This document shows positions 49,174-56,724 of a DNA stretch of 64,000 bases, piece after piece. The notes under the pieces are model-generated. The model was not told the origin of the DNA. It saw only the letters and a list, made by a program, of their open reading frames with translations, and ran no database searches. Origin of the DNA: Luteimonas sp. BLCC-B24 (GTDB lineage: Bacteria; Pseudomonadota; Gammaproteobacteria; Xanthomonadales; Xanthomonadaceae); assembly GCF_028550595.1 (NCBI RefSeq), contig NZ_JAQQGN010000006.1, positions 1 to 64,000 on the forward strand. Reading direction: 5' to 3'. Numbering within the stretch: the stretch's first letter is position 1; each line of letters begins with the position of its first letter. The translations under genes were made by a program, and so were the position numbers.

Positions 49174-50301
49174 ATGAGCGATCCCGATCCGACCTCGAGC
49201 GGCGGCGCCTCCCCCGAGGCCGCCGACGCCACCGCGTCGCCGGTGCAGGCGGCCAGCGGCCTGCTGTGCTACTGCCGCGCGGGCTTCGAATCCGACCTCG
49301 CCGCCGAGCTCACCGAGCGCGCCGCCGGCGTGCACGTCGCCGGCTACGCCCAGACCAGGCGCGGCGACGGCTACGTGCTGTTCCATTCCGACAACGGGCC
49401 CTCGCTGACCGGCGAACTGCCGTTCCGCGAACTGGTCTTCGCGCGCCAGAAGCTGATGCTGCTGGCCGAGCTTCGCGACCTCGACCCGACCGACCGCATC
49501 ACCCCGATCTTCGAGGTGCTGGCCGGTCGCGGCCGCCACGGCGAGCTGATCGTCGAGCATCCGGACTCCGACGCGGGCAAACAGCTCGCCGGCCTCGCCC
49601 GCAGCTTCGGCAACGCGCTGCGCCCGGCGCTGCGCAAGCGCGGCTTCCTGAGCCAGAAGGACGAGGCTCGCTTTCCGCGCCTGCACGTGTTCTTCGTGTC
49701 GGGCACCCACGCCTACCTCGCGCAGTCGGTGGTGGGCGACAGCGCGCCGTGGCCGCTGGGCATTCCGCGCCTGCGCACGCACGCCGATGCGCCGTCGCGT
49801 TCGGCGCTGAAGCTGGAGGAAGCCTTCATGACCCTGCTGAGCGAGCGCGAGCGCAACGCCCGCATCAGGCCCGGCATGCGCGCGGTGGACCTCGGCGCCG
49901 CGCCCGGCGGCTGGACCTGGGTGCTGACCCGCGAGCACATGCGGGTCACCGCGGTCGACAACGGGCCGATGCAGGCCGAGCTGATGGACACCGGCCTGGT
50001 CGACCACCACCGCGTCGACGGGTTCCGCTACCAGCCCGTCGGCGCGGTCGACTGGATGGTCTGCGACATGGTCGAACAGCCGCGCAAGGTCGCCGAGCGC
50101 ATGGCCACCTGGTTCCGCGAAGGCTGGTGCCGCAATGCGGTCTTCAATCTCAAGCTGCCGATGAAGAAGCGCTGGCAGGAAACCCTGCTCGCGCTGGACC
50201 TGTTCGCCAACAACGCCGGCGAGCACGACACCCTGGTGATCCGCGCGCGCCAGCTCTATCACGACCGCGAAGAGATCACGGTCTACGCCAGCGTCGAGTA
50301 A
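49174..50301 (+). CDS. rlmM: 23S rRNA (cytidine-2498-2'-O)-methyltransferase
   Basis: A 375-residue enzyme with an N-terminal THUMP-like domain (about 25-150) and a C-terminal Rossmann methyltransferase (about 185-360) with SAM motif VDLGAAPGGWTW, then the catalytic Asp in WMVCDMVEQP and the Lys in FNLKLPMKKR. It methylates C2498 of 23S rRNA near the peptidyl-transferase centre. Start ATG 49174 lies one base after the deaminase stop. Confidence 0.96.
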   Translation: MSDPDPTSSGGASPEAADATASPVQAASGLLCYCRAGFESDLAAELTERAAGVHVAGYAQTRRGDGYVLFHSDNGPSLTGELPFRELVFARQKLMLLAELRDLDPTDRITPIFEVLAGRGRHGELIVEHPDSDAGKQLAGLARSFGNALRPALRKRGFLSQKDEARFPRLHVFFVSGTHAYLAQSVVGDSAPWPLGIPRLRTHADAPSRSALKLEEAFMTLLSERERNARIRPGMRAVDLGAAPGGWTWVLTREHMRVTAVDNGPMQAELMDTGLVDHHRVDGFRYQPVGAVDWMVCDMVEQPRKVAERMATWFREGWCRNAVFNLKLPMKKRWQETLLALDLFANNAGEHDTLVIRARQLYHDREEITVYASVE

Positions 50302-50322
50302 TTCCGAATCGGGGAGTCCGCA

Positions 50323-50664
50323 ATGGCCGCAGGCTGGATCACCGTCGTCGCCCCGTACCTGCCGGAGATCGTCCGGCTGGCGCGGCCGATCTTCACCCGC
50401 ACCCCGCCGCCTCTCGTGGACCTCGGCCAGCAGCGGCGCAACGACATGCTGGACGCGCAGATCGTCGAGCTGCAGGACGCCGCGAGCCAGAACGCGGATT
50501 CGATCGGCAAGCTGGCGGCGGACATGCAGAAGACCATCGAGGCCCTGCACCTGGCCGCCGCGCGCGCCGAGACGCGACTGCTCCGCGCCCAGGCCCTGGC
50601 CCTCGTCGCCGCCACCATCGCGGCCCTGGCCTTCGGTCTCGCCGCCTGGGCGCTGGCGCGCTAG
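50323..50664 (+). CDS. Small coiled-coil protein with C-terminal membrane anchor
   Basis: A 113-residue protein: an N-terminal amphipathic stretch, a coiled coil at about 35-88 (QIVELQDAASQNADSIGKL and onward) and one hydrophobic helix at the C-terminus (about 90-111, ALALVAATIAALAFGLAA). No catalytic motif and no recognised family. It has the topology of a tail-anchored protein. GGGGAG lies 8-13 nt before the ATG. Confidence 0.7.
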   Translation: MAAGWITVVAPYLPEIVRLARPIFTRTPPPLVDLGQQRRNDMLDAQIVELQDAASQNADSIGKLAADMQKTIEALHLAAARAETRLLRAQALALVAATIAALAFGLAAWALAR

Positions 50665-51004
50665 GGTCGGCCGGCCACGGCGCGCCTTCCCGCGGCGTCC
50701 GGGCGCGCCGGCATCGTTCCCGGCCCACCGCCGATCGAGCATGCGCGCCTTCGCCGCGAGAGCGGAGTCCAGCGTGTTCGCGGCGACCGACGTGGGTCCC
50801 GGCGTCGCTTCCGCGGAACGCTGGCCACGCCCGGGACATTCCGGCGCGGCTCGGTTGCGCCGGGGGCGTCGCTGGGCGGCAGGCGGCCCGGCCGGAAGAC
50901 GCACGGCGTTCCCGTATCGGCCGGCCCGGGCGCCGGCACGGCACTGACGCCAGCGCCACATTCCGGCCCCATACTGCGCGCGCCTCCCCTTCGGACCCGC
51001 CCGC
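50665..51004. other. GC-rich intergenic region, no gene seen
   Basis: 340 nt with no believable coding frame. A 7-bp inverted repeat GGCGCGC / GCGCGCC (50655-50661 / 50680-50686) follows the upstream gene and may end it. A -10-like CATACT lies at 50970-50975, about 30 nt before the DUF808 gene. Confidence 0.6.
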
Positions 51005-51940
51005 GTGGCCTCCAGCCTGCTGACCCTGCTCGACGATATCGCCACCGTGCTCGACGACGTGGCGGTGATGACCAAACTGGCCGCGCGCAAGTCCGCCGGC
51101 GTGCTCGGCGACGATCTCGCCCTCAACGCGCAACAGGTCACCGGGGTCAGGGCCGATCGCGAACTGCCGGTGGTCTGGGCGGTCGCCAAGGGCTCGGCGC
51201 GCAACAAGCTGATCCTGGTGCCGGCGGCGCTCGCGATCAGCGCGTGGCTGCCGTGGCTGGTCACGCCGCTGCTCATGGCCGGCGGCCTGTTCCTCTGCTA
51301 CGAAGGCTTCGAAAAGGTGATGCACAAGCTGTTTCACAGGGCCGAGGACGATGCCGCCAAGCCGGGGCGCACCGCGGCACTCGCGGGTACCGAGGTCGAC
51401 CCGGTCGCGTTCGAGCGCGACAAGATCCGCGGCGCGGTGCGCACCGACATGATCCTCTCGGCCGAGATCATCGCGATCACGCTGGGCACGGTCGCCGGCG
51501 CGGCCTTCCTGACCCAGCTCGGTGCCCTGGCGGTGATTTCCGCGCTGATGACCGTCGGCGTCTACGGCCTCGTCGCGGGCATCGTGAAGCTCGACGATGC
51601 CGGGCTGGCCCTGAGCCGGCGCACGTCCGCGCTCGCACGCGGCGCGGGCCGGACGATCCTCCGCGCCGCGCCGTGGCTGATGAAAGGTCTGGCGATCGCC
51701 GGCACCGCGGCGATGTTCCTGGTCGGCGGCGGCATCATCGCCCACGGCATCCACGACCTCGCCACCTGGATCCAGGACACCGCGGCCGGGCTCGGCGCGC
51801 TGCCGACCGTGGGCGCGGTGCTGGGGGCGATCACGCCGACACTGATCAACGCCGTCGTCGGCATCGTCGCCGGCGGGCTCGCTGTCGGCGCGGTGCAGAT
51901 CTTCAGGCACATGCGCGGACCGGCGGCCGCGGCACACTGA
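51005..51940 (+). CDS. DUF808 membrane protein (YedI family)
   Basis: A 311-residue inner-membrane protein with the family opening [20 protein letters not shown], followed by [17 protein letters not shown] and later [14 protein letters not shown]. About eight hydrophobic helices are spread after residue 70. The start is GTG. Function unknown. Confidence 0.94.
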   Translation: MASSLLTLLDDIATVLDDVAVMTKLAARKSAGVLGDDLALNAQQVTGVRADRELPVVWAVAKGSARNKLILVPAALAISAWLPWLVTPLLMAGGLFLCYEGFEKVMHKLFHRAEDDAAKPGRTAALAGTEVDPVAFERDKIRGAVRTDMILSAEIIAITLGTVAGAAFLTQLGALAVISALMTVGVYGLVAGIVKLDDAGLALSRRTSALARGAGRTILRAAPWLMKGLAIAGTAAMFLVGGGIIAHGIHDLATWIQDTAAGLGALPTVGAVLGAITPTLINAVVGIVAGGLAVGAVQIFRHMRGPAAAAH

Positions 51941-51961
51941 GCCGATAGCGGCGCGCGGACG

Positions 51962-53140
51962 TCAGCCGCCGGCGGCCCGTTGCCACAACAGGCGGTTGAG
52001 CGGGGGCACGCGCCCTGCGATGCCCAGTGCGTGGCTGCGCAGCAGCGTCGGCAGCACGGCGTCGTTGGAGTAGACCCGGTTGATCGTCTCGAACGCATGG
52101 GCCGCGAGCGTGTTCTCGCTGCGCCGCGTACGCGCCCAGCGGGCGAGGCGCTGCGGCGAATCCCAGCGCGCGTCGCGCTGCAGGGCCGCACCGAGCGATG
52201 CCGCCAGCGCGGCCACGTCGCGCAGGCCCAGATTGACGCCCTGTCCGGCCAGCGGATGCACCACATGGGCCGCATCGCCGACCACGAGCACACGTCCCGC
52301 CACCTGGGTGTCGACCAGTTGCCGGCGCAGCGGGAACGCCACCCGCGCCGAGACCGGCGTCAGCGCGCCGAGGCGGCCGCCGGACGCACGGGTCAGGGCA
52401 TCGGCGAACGCCGTATCGTCGAGCGCACGCACGCGTTCGGCCTCGTCGGCCGGCAGCGTCCACACGATCGAACTCAGGCCGTCGTCGCAGGGCAACAGCG
52501 CCAGCGGCCCGCCCGGCAGGAAGCGCTGCCAGGCGGTGTCTTCATGCGGATGCGCACTGCGCACGTAACCGACGACGCCGCTCTGGCCGTAGTCGTGGCC
52601 GTCGGCGCCGATTCCGGCGAGCCGGCGCAGCACCGAGCCGGCACCGTCGGCCGCGATCGCCAGCCGCGCCTCGATGCGGCTGCCGGTATCGAGCCGCAGC
52701 GCAACACGGTCGTCGGCCGTCTCCAGCGCTTCCACCGCGGCCGGGCTGCGCACCTCGACGCCGGCCGTCGCAAGCTGCGCCCACAGCCGATCGACCAGCA
52801 GACCGTGCTCGACGATCCAGCCCAGCTCGCGCAGTCCCAACGCATCGGCATCGAAGCGCAGCTCGCTGCCGCCGCCCGCATCCCAGACCTGCATCCGGCG
52901 GTACGCGTGCGCCCGTGTCGCGCGCACTGCGGGCCAGACGTCGATCGTCTCGAGCAGACGGGCATTGTCGTGGGCGAAGGCGTAGACGCGAAGGTCCGGC
53001 GCGGCGGCAGTCCAGGCCTCGGGCGGACGCGCCTCCACCAGCATCACATCCAGGCCGAGCCGCGCGAGTGCGAGTGCGCAGGCCGCGCCGACCACACCGC
53101 CGCCGCAGACGACCACGTCCCGTACGCCGCGGCGGCTCAT
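51962..53140 (-). CDS. UbiH/UbiF/VisC-family FAD-dependent hydroxylase
   Basis: A 392-residue flavoprotein mono-oxygenase of the ubiquinone pathway. Dinucleotide motif VCGGGVVGAACAL near the N-terminus, and the second FAD motif VVGDAAHVVHPLAGQGVNLGL near 290. It overlaps ubiH upstream by 4 nt (53137-53140), so the two act as an operon. It could be the UbiI/UbiF-type C5 or C6 hydroxylase; sequence alone does not fix the position it oxidises. Confidence 0.93.
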   Translation of the reverse strand: MSRRGVRDVVVCGGGVVGAACALALARLGLDVMLVEARPPEAWTAAAPDLRVYAFAHDNARLLETIDVWPAVRATRAHAYRRMQVWDAGGGSELRFDADALGLRELGWIVEHGLLVDRLWAQLATAGVEVRSPAAVEALETADDRVALRLDTGSRIEARLAIAADGAGSVLRRLAGIGADGHDYGQSGVVGYVRSAHPHEDTAWQRFLPGGPLALLPCDDGLSSIVWTLPADEAERVRALDDTAFADALTRASGGRLGALTPVSARVAFPLRRQLVDTQVAGRVLVVGDAAHVVHPLAGQGVNLGLRDVAALAASLGAALQRDARWDSPQRLARWARTRRSENTLAAHAFETINRVYSNDAVLPTLLRSHALGIAGRVPPLNRLLWQRAAGG

Positions 53141-54342
53141 GCGGCCCCTCCGCGGCACAGCGCCGGCACGTCGCCGCGATAGCCCATCGCGCCGCCGGCC
53201 AGCATCGCCTGCAGGGCCGCGTCGCGGTCGATGGCCAGCAGGCCGAGGCTGCGCAGCGGGCGTACCAGAGGCGACGGATTCGACGTCAACCGCGCCAGGC
53301 CGTCGGAGAACGCGAGCGTGCGGCTGCGGTCCTCCCGTCGACGCGCCGCGTAGCGCTCGAGCAGCGCGGGCGCGCCGGGATCGGCCGCGTCGGCGACCAG
53401 CTCGGCCAGGGTCAGCGCATCGCGCAGGCCCAGGTTGAAGCCCTGCGCGCCGATCGGATGCAGAGTTTGCGCGGCGTTCCCGACCAGCACCGCGCGCGGC
53501 GCCGTCGTCGCCGCCGCCACCACGCGCCGGATCGGATAACGGCTGCGCGGACCCACGGCCTCGAACCGGCCCGCACGCCACCCGAACACCGACTGCACGC
53601 GGGCGAGAAAGGCGGCGTCATCGAGCGCGGCGACGGCCTCCGCGTCCTCCGACGCCACCCCGTGCACCAGGCCGTAGTGCCGGTCGCCGCGCGGCAACAG
53701 CGCCGTCGGCCCGCTGTCGGTCAGGCGCTCGTAGGCGACGCCGTCCGGCGCACGCGCAGCCTGCAGCCGGGCGACGAACAGCGTCTGCCGGTAGTCGTGG
53801 CGGTCGGCCTCGATGCCGAGGGCGCCGCGCGTGATCGAATCGGTGCCGTCGGCGGCGACGAGCAGCGCCGCACTGGCGCGCACCACACCGTCCGGCGTTT
53901 CGATGTCGACGACCCGGCGCCCGCCGTCGGCGACCCCGACCGCGGTCACGCGACCCGGCCGGTAACGGGTGACGTGGGTCAGCGTCTGCAGCCGCGCCTC
54001 CAGGGCCTGGCCGAAGTCGCGGGCCACGACAACCTGGCCGAACTGCGTGCGCCCGTAATCACGGGCATCGAGCCGGACGCGGCCGAAATCGCCGGCGCGG
54101 CTGACGTGGATCTGGCGGATGGGCCCCGCGGGCGCCTTCAGGGCCTGCAACACGCCGAGCGCGCTCAGTGCGTTGACCGTGGCCTCGGCGAAGCTGAGAT
54201 TGCGCTCGTCGAAGACCGCCGGCATCGCCTCCGCCGTCGCCTCGACCAGCGCGGTCCGGATGCCCACCCGGTCGAGCGCGATGGCGAGGCTGGCGCCGAC
54301 GAGGCCGCCGCCGACGATCAGGACCTGATGTGCATGCTCCAT
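53137..54342 (-). CDS. ubiH: 2-octaprenyl-6-methoxyphenol hydroxylase UbiH
   Basis: A 401-residue FAD-dependent hydroxylase in ubiquinone synthesis. FAD motif VGGGLVGASLA at the N-terminus; the family-specific QVLIVGGG and DERNLSFAEATVNAL (which contains the ubiH Arg) are present, and VGNAAQTLHPIGAQGFNLGL is the second FAD motif (GD replaced by GN, as in E. coli UbiH). First gene of the two-gene unit, divergent from btuM. Confidence 0.95.
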   Translation of the reverse strand: MEHAHQVLIVGGGLVGASLAIALDRVGIRTALVEATAEAMPAVFDERNLSFAEATVNALSALGVLQALKAPAGPIRQIHVSRAGDFGRVRLDARDYGRTQFGQVVVARDFGQALEARLQTLTHVTRYRPGRVTAVGVADGGRRVVDIETPDGVVRASAALLVAADGTDSITRGALGIEADRHDYRQTLFVARLQAARAPDGVAYERLTDSGPTALLPRGDRHYGLVHGVASEDAEAVAALDDAAFLARVQSVFGWRAGRFEAVGPRSRYPIRRVVAAATTAPRAVLVGNAAQTLHPIGAQGFNLGLRDALTLAELVADAADPGAPALLERYAARRREDRSRTLAFSDGLARLTSNPSPLVRPLRSLGLLAIDRDAALQAMLAGGAMGYRGDVPALCRGGAA

Positions 54343-54385
54343 GGCGCGATGATAAGCGCTGGCCGCACGTCACCGGGCGCTCCGC

Positions 54386-54391
54386 TAGAAT
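54386..54391 (+). promoter_or_regulatory. -10 element (TAGAAT) for btuM
   Basis: TAGAAT lies 7 nt before an in-frame GTG (54399) and 37 nt before the ATG at 54429, which has GGAG 5 nt upstream. Depending on which start is used, the mRNA is leaderless or has a 30-nt leader. Confidence 0.5.
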
Positions 54392-54428
54392 GCGGGTCGT
54401 GAACCCGTTCGCCGTCTCCGGAGCCGCA

Positions 54429-55016
54429 ATGACCCCCGTCGCCCGTCGCGCCACCATCTTCGCCCTGCTGGCCGCGCTGATGGCCGCCACCCGCGTGCAT
54501 CACTTCGGCGCGGTGCCGGATGCCTCCTGGGCGGTGTTCTTCATCGGCGGCGTCTATCTCGCCACGTGGACGCGCTGGGCGTTTCCCGCGCTGATGGCGC
54601 TCGCAGTCGCGGTGGATGCGTTCGTGATCACCAGCCAGGGCCTGTCGTTCTGGAGCCACTACTGCGTCTCGCCGGCCTACTGGTGCCTGGTGCCGGCGTA
54701 CTTCGCGATGTGGGCCGGCGGCCTGTGGCTGGGCCGGCATCTCGACGGCCCCGCGGTCGCAGGCGTGCTGAAGCTCGGCGTCAGCCTGGTCGCCGCGGTC
54801 ATGATCTGCCATCTGATCGCCCAGGGCAGCTTCTACTGGATCAGCAGCAGCGTGGCCGAGCCCAGCCTGGCCGGCTGGTGGAAGAACTACACCGACTGGC
54901 TGCTGCCCTACATGCGCGTCGCCGCGATGTACGTCGGCGCCGCGGCGATGCTGCACGTGCTGCTGACCCGCGTGCTGCCGAAGCCGGCACCGGTCCGCGC
55001 CCTCCGCGCCGACTGA
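54429..55016 (+). CDS. btuM: BtuM-type vitamin B12 transporter (solitary ECF S-component)
   Basis: A 195-residue membrane protein with six hydrophobic helices. The text VHHFGAVPDASWAVFFIGGVYL, then SHYCVSPAYWCLVPAYFAMW, fits the BtuM family. In BtuM of Thiobacillus denitrificans a conserved Cys at position 80 binds the cobalt of cobalamin; here the matching Cys is 79. No ECF energising module is encoded nearby, as in other BtuM loci. It is followed after 10 nt by the corrinoid adenosyltransferase gene, a known BtuM neighbour. GTG 54399 is an alternative start. Confidence 0.85.
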   Translation: MTPVARRATIFALLAALMAATRVHHFGAVPDASWAVFFIGGVYLATWTRWAFPALMALAVAVDAFVITSQGLSFWSHYCVSPAYWCLVPAYFAMWAGGLWLGRHLDGPAVAGVLKLGVSLVAAVMICHLIAQGSFYWISSSVAEPSLAGWWKNYTDWLLPYMRVAAMYVGAAAMLHVLLTRVLPKPAPVRALRAD

Positions 55017-55026
55017 CCGCCGCACG

Positions 55027-55578
55027 ATGGGCAACCGCCTCTCCAGGATCTACACCCGCACCGGCGACGACGGCTCGACGGGGCTCGGAGACGGCACCCG
55101 CGTCGGAAAGGACGCCCTGCGCGTCGCCGCCTACGGCACCGTCGACGAGGCCAACTCGACGATCGGCCTGCTGCTGGCGGCCGGGGTGCCCGACGACATC
55201 CGCGACCTGCTGACCACCGTCCAGCACCAGCTGTTCGATCTCGGCGGCGAGCTGTGCATTCCGGGGCACGCGGCGATCGAGAATGCCGACATCGACGCGC
55301 TCGAGGCGCGGCTCGACCAGTACAACGACGACCTGCCGGCGCTGAAGGATTTCATCCTGCCCGGCGGCGGCGAGGCCGCGGCGCGCTGCCACGTGGCGCG
55401 CACGGTCGTGCGCCGCGCCGAGCGGGAGACCGTGGCCCTGTCGCGCACCGACGCCGTGCGCCCCCAGGCGGTGCGCTACCTCAACCGGCTGTCGGATCTG
55501 CTGTTCGTGCTGGCCCGGGTGCTGGCCCGCGCCGACGGCCACGGCGAGGTGCTGTGGCGCCACGAGCGCAGGCGCTGA
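55027..55578 (+). CDS. Cob(I)alamin adenosyltransferase, PduO type
   Basis: A 183-residue four-helix ATR that converts cob(I)alamin plus ATP to adenosylcobalamin. ATP loop IYTRTGDDGSTGLGDG at 8-23, and the corrinoid-binding helices with ARCHVARTVVRRAERE. It lies between btuM and an HDAC-like gene. Pairing with btuM suggests import of B12 followed at once by adenosylation. Confidence 0.96.
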   Translation: MGNRLSRIYTRTGDDGSTGLGDGTRVGKDALRVAAYGTVDEANSTIGLLLAAGVPDDIRDLLTTVQHQLFDLGGELCIPGHAAIENADIDALEARLDQYNDDLPALKDFILPGGGEAAARCHVARTVVRRAERETVALSRTDAVRPQAVRYLNRLSDLLFVLARVLARADGHGEVLWRHERRR

Positions 55579-55581
55579 GCG

Positions 55582-56532
55582 GTGCACCCTCCGGTCGCCT
55601 TCGGCGGTGATGTCCGGCGGGTACCGGTGTTCTCGTACGCCGGCGGCCTCGACCACGACACCGGGCCGGAACACGCGGAGCGTCCCGAGCGTCTCGCCGC
55701 GGTGATCGAGGCGCTGCAGACCGCATTCCCCGATCTGGATCTGCGCCAGGCGCCGGCCGCCACGCGCGGCCAGTTGCTGCGCGTGCACGACGAATCCCTC
55801 CTCGCCACCGTGCTCGAATCGCGGCCGACGGGCCGCATCCCGCTCGATGCCGACACCGTGCTCTCGCCCGGCTCGGCACTGGCCGCGCTGCATGCCGCCG
55901 GGGCGGGCGTGGCGGCGGTGGACCTGGTCTTCGGCGGCGATGCACGCCGCGCGTTCTGCGCGGTGCGCCCGCCCGGCCACCACGCCACGCGCGACATCGC
56001 GATGGGGTTCTGCCTGTTCAACAGCATCGCCGTCGCGGCCGCGCATGCGCTCGACCGCTACGGCCTGACCCGGGTGTCGGTCGTCGATTTCGACGTGCAT
56101 CACGGCAACGGCACCCAGGCGATCTTCGAGACCGAGCCGCGCGTGCAGTACCTCAGTTCGCACCAGTGGCCGCTGTACCCCGACACCGGCCACCGCAGCG
56201 AGCGCGGAGTCGGCAACATCGTCAATCTGCCGCTGCCGCCGGGCACCGGCAGTGATGCGTTCCGGTCGGCCTGGCGCGAACGGCTGCTGCCCGAGATCGA
56301 CGCCTTCGCGCCGCAACTGGTGCTGGTGTCGGCCGGCTTCGACGCGCATCGCCGCGACCCGCTGGCCCAGCTCGAACTCGACGCCGCGGATTTCGGCTGG
56401 ATCACGACCGAACTGGTCGCACTGGCGGAGCGCCACGCCGAAGGACGCCTGGTCTCGATGCTGGAAGGCGGCTACGACCTCCAGGCGCTGCGCGAGTGCA
56501 GCGTGGCGCATCTGCGCGCGCTCGGGGCCTGA
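55582..56532 (+). CDS. Histone deacetylase-like amidohydrolase
   Basis: A 316-residue arginase/deacetylase-fold enzyme. Class II HDAC signatures: VRPPGHHA, VVDFDVHHGNGTQ (zinc ligands Asp and His), SAGFDAH and EGGYD. Bacterial members remove acetyl groups from acetylpolyamines, acetoin-pathway enzymes or other small amides. GTG start 55582 used; GTG 55627 (MFSYAGG) is an alternative. It begins 3 nt after the ATR stop, so it is probably in the same operon. Confidence 0.93.
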   Translation: MHPPVAFGGDVRRVPVFSYAGGLDHDTGPEHAERPERLAAVIEALQTAFPDLDLRQAPAATRGQLLRVHDESLLATVLESRPTGRIPLDADTVLSPGSALAALHAAGAGVAAVDLVFGGDARRAFCAVRPPGHHATRDIAMGFCLFNSIAVAAAHALDRYGLTRVSVVDFDVHHGNGTQAIFETEPRVQYLSSHQWPLYPDTGHRSERGVGNIVNLPLPPGTGSDAFRSAWRERLLPEIDAFAPQLVLVSAGFDAHRRDPLAQLELDAADFGWITTELVALAERHAEGRLVSMLEGGYDLQALRECSVAHLRALGA

Positions 56533-56724
56533 TTGGCCGAACGCGCCCGGGCGCGGGCGTGCATCGCGCAGCGGCGGGACTTCACCCGTTCATGTTGTTC
56601 GCACCCGTGGCGGCAGGCGTGCCCGGACAGCCCGCCGTCCAGTGAACGGCCGGCACCGCGCCGCATTGCCGCTGCCCGGGGGATACGGCATGCTGGCGCA
56701 CGTTTTTGGCTGAACGGATCCACC

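Noticed and set aside
50302-50325. A possible fourth copy of the dispersed repeat (attccgaatcgggg)
   Set aside because: Only a few bases match and the GTGATTGG unit is absent. It is also where the ribosome-binding site of the next gene lies.
54343-54428. A cobalamin riboswitch upstream of btuM
   Set aside because: Only 86 nt separate it from ubiH, too short for the riboswitch, and no B12-box-like sequence is visible.
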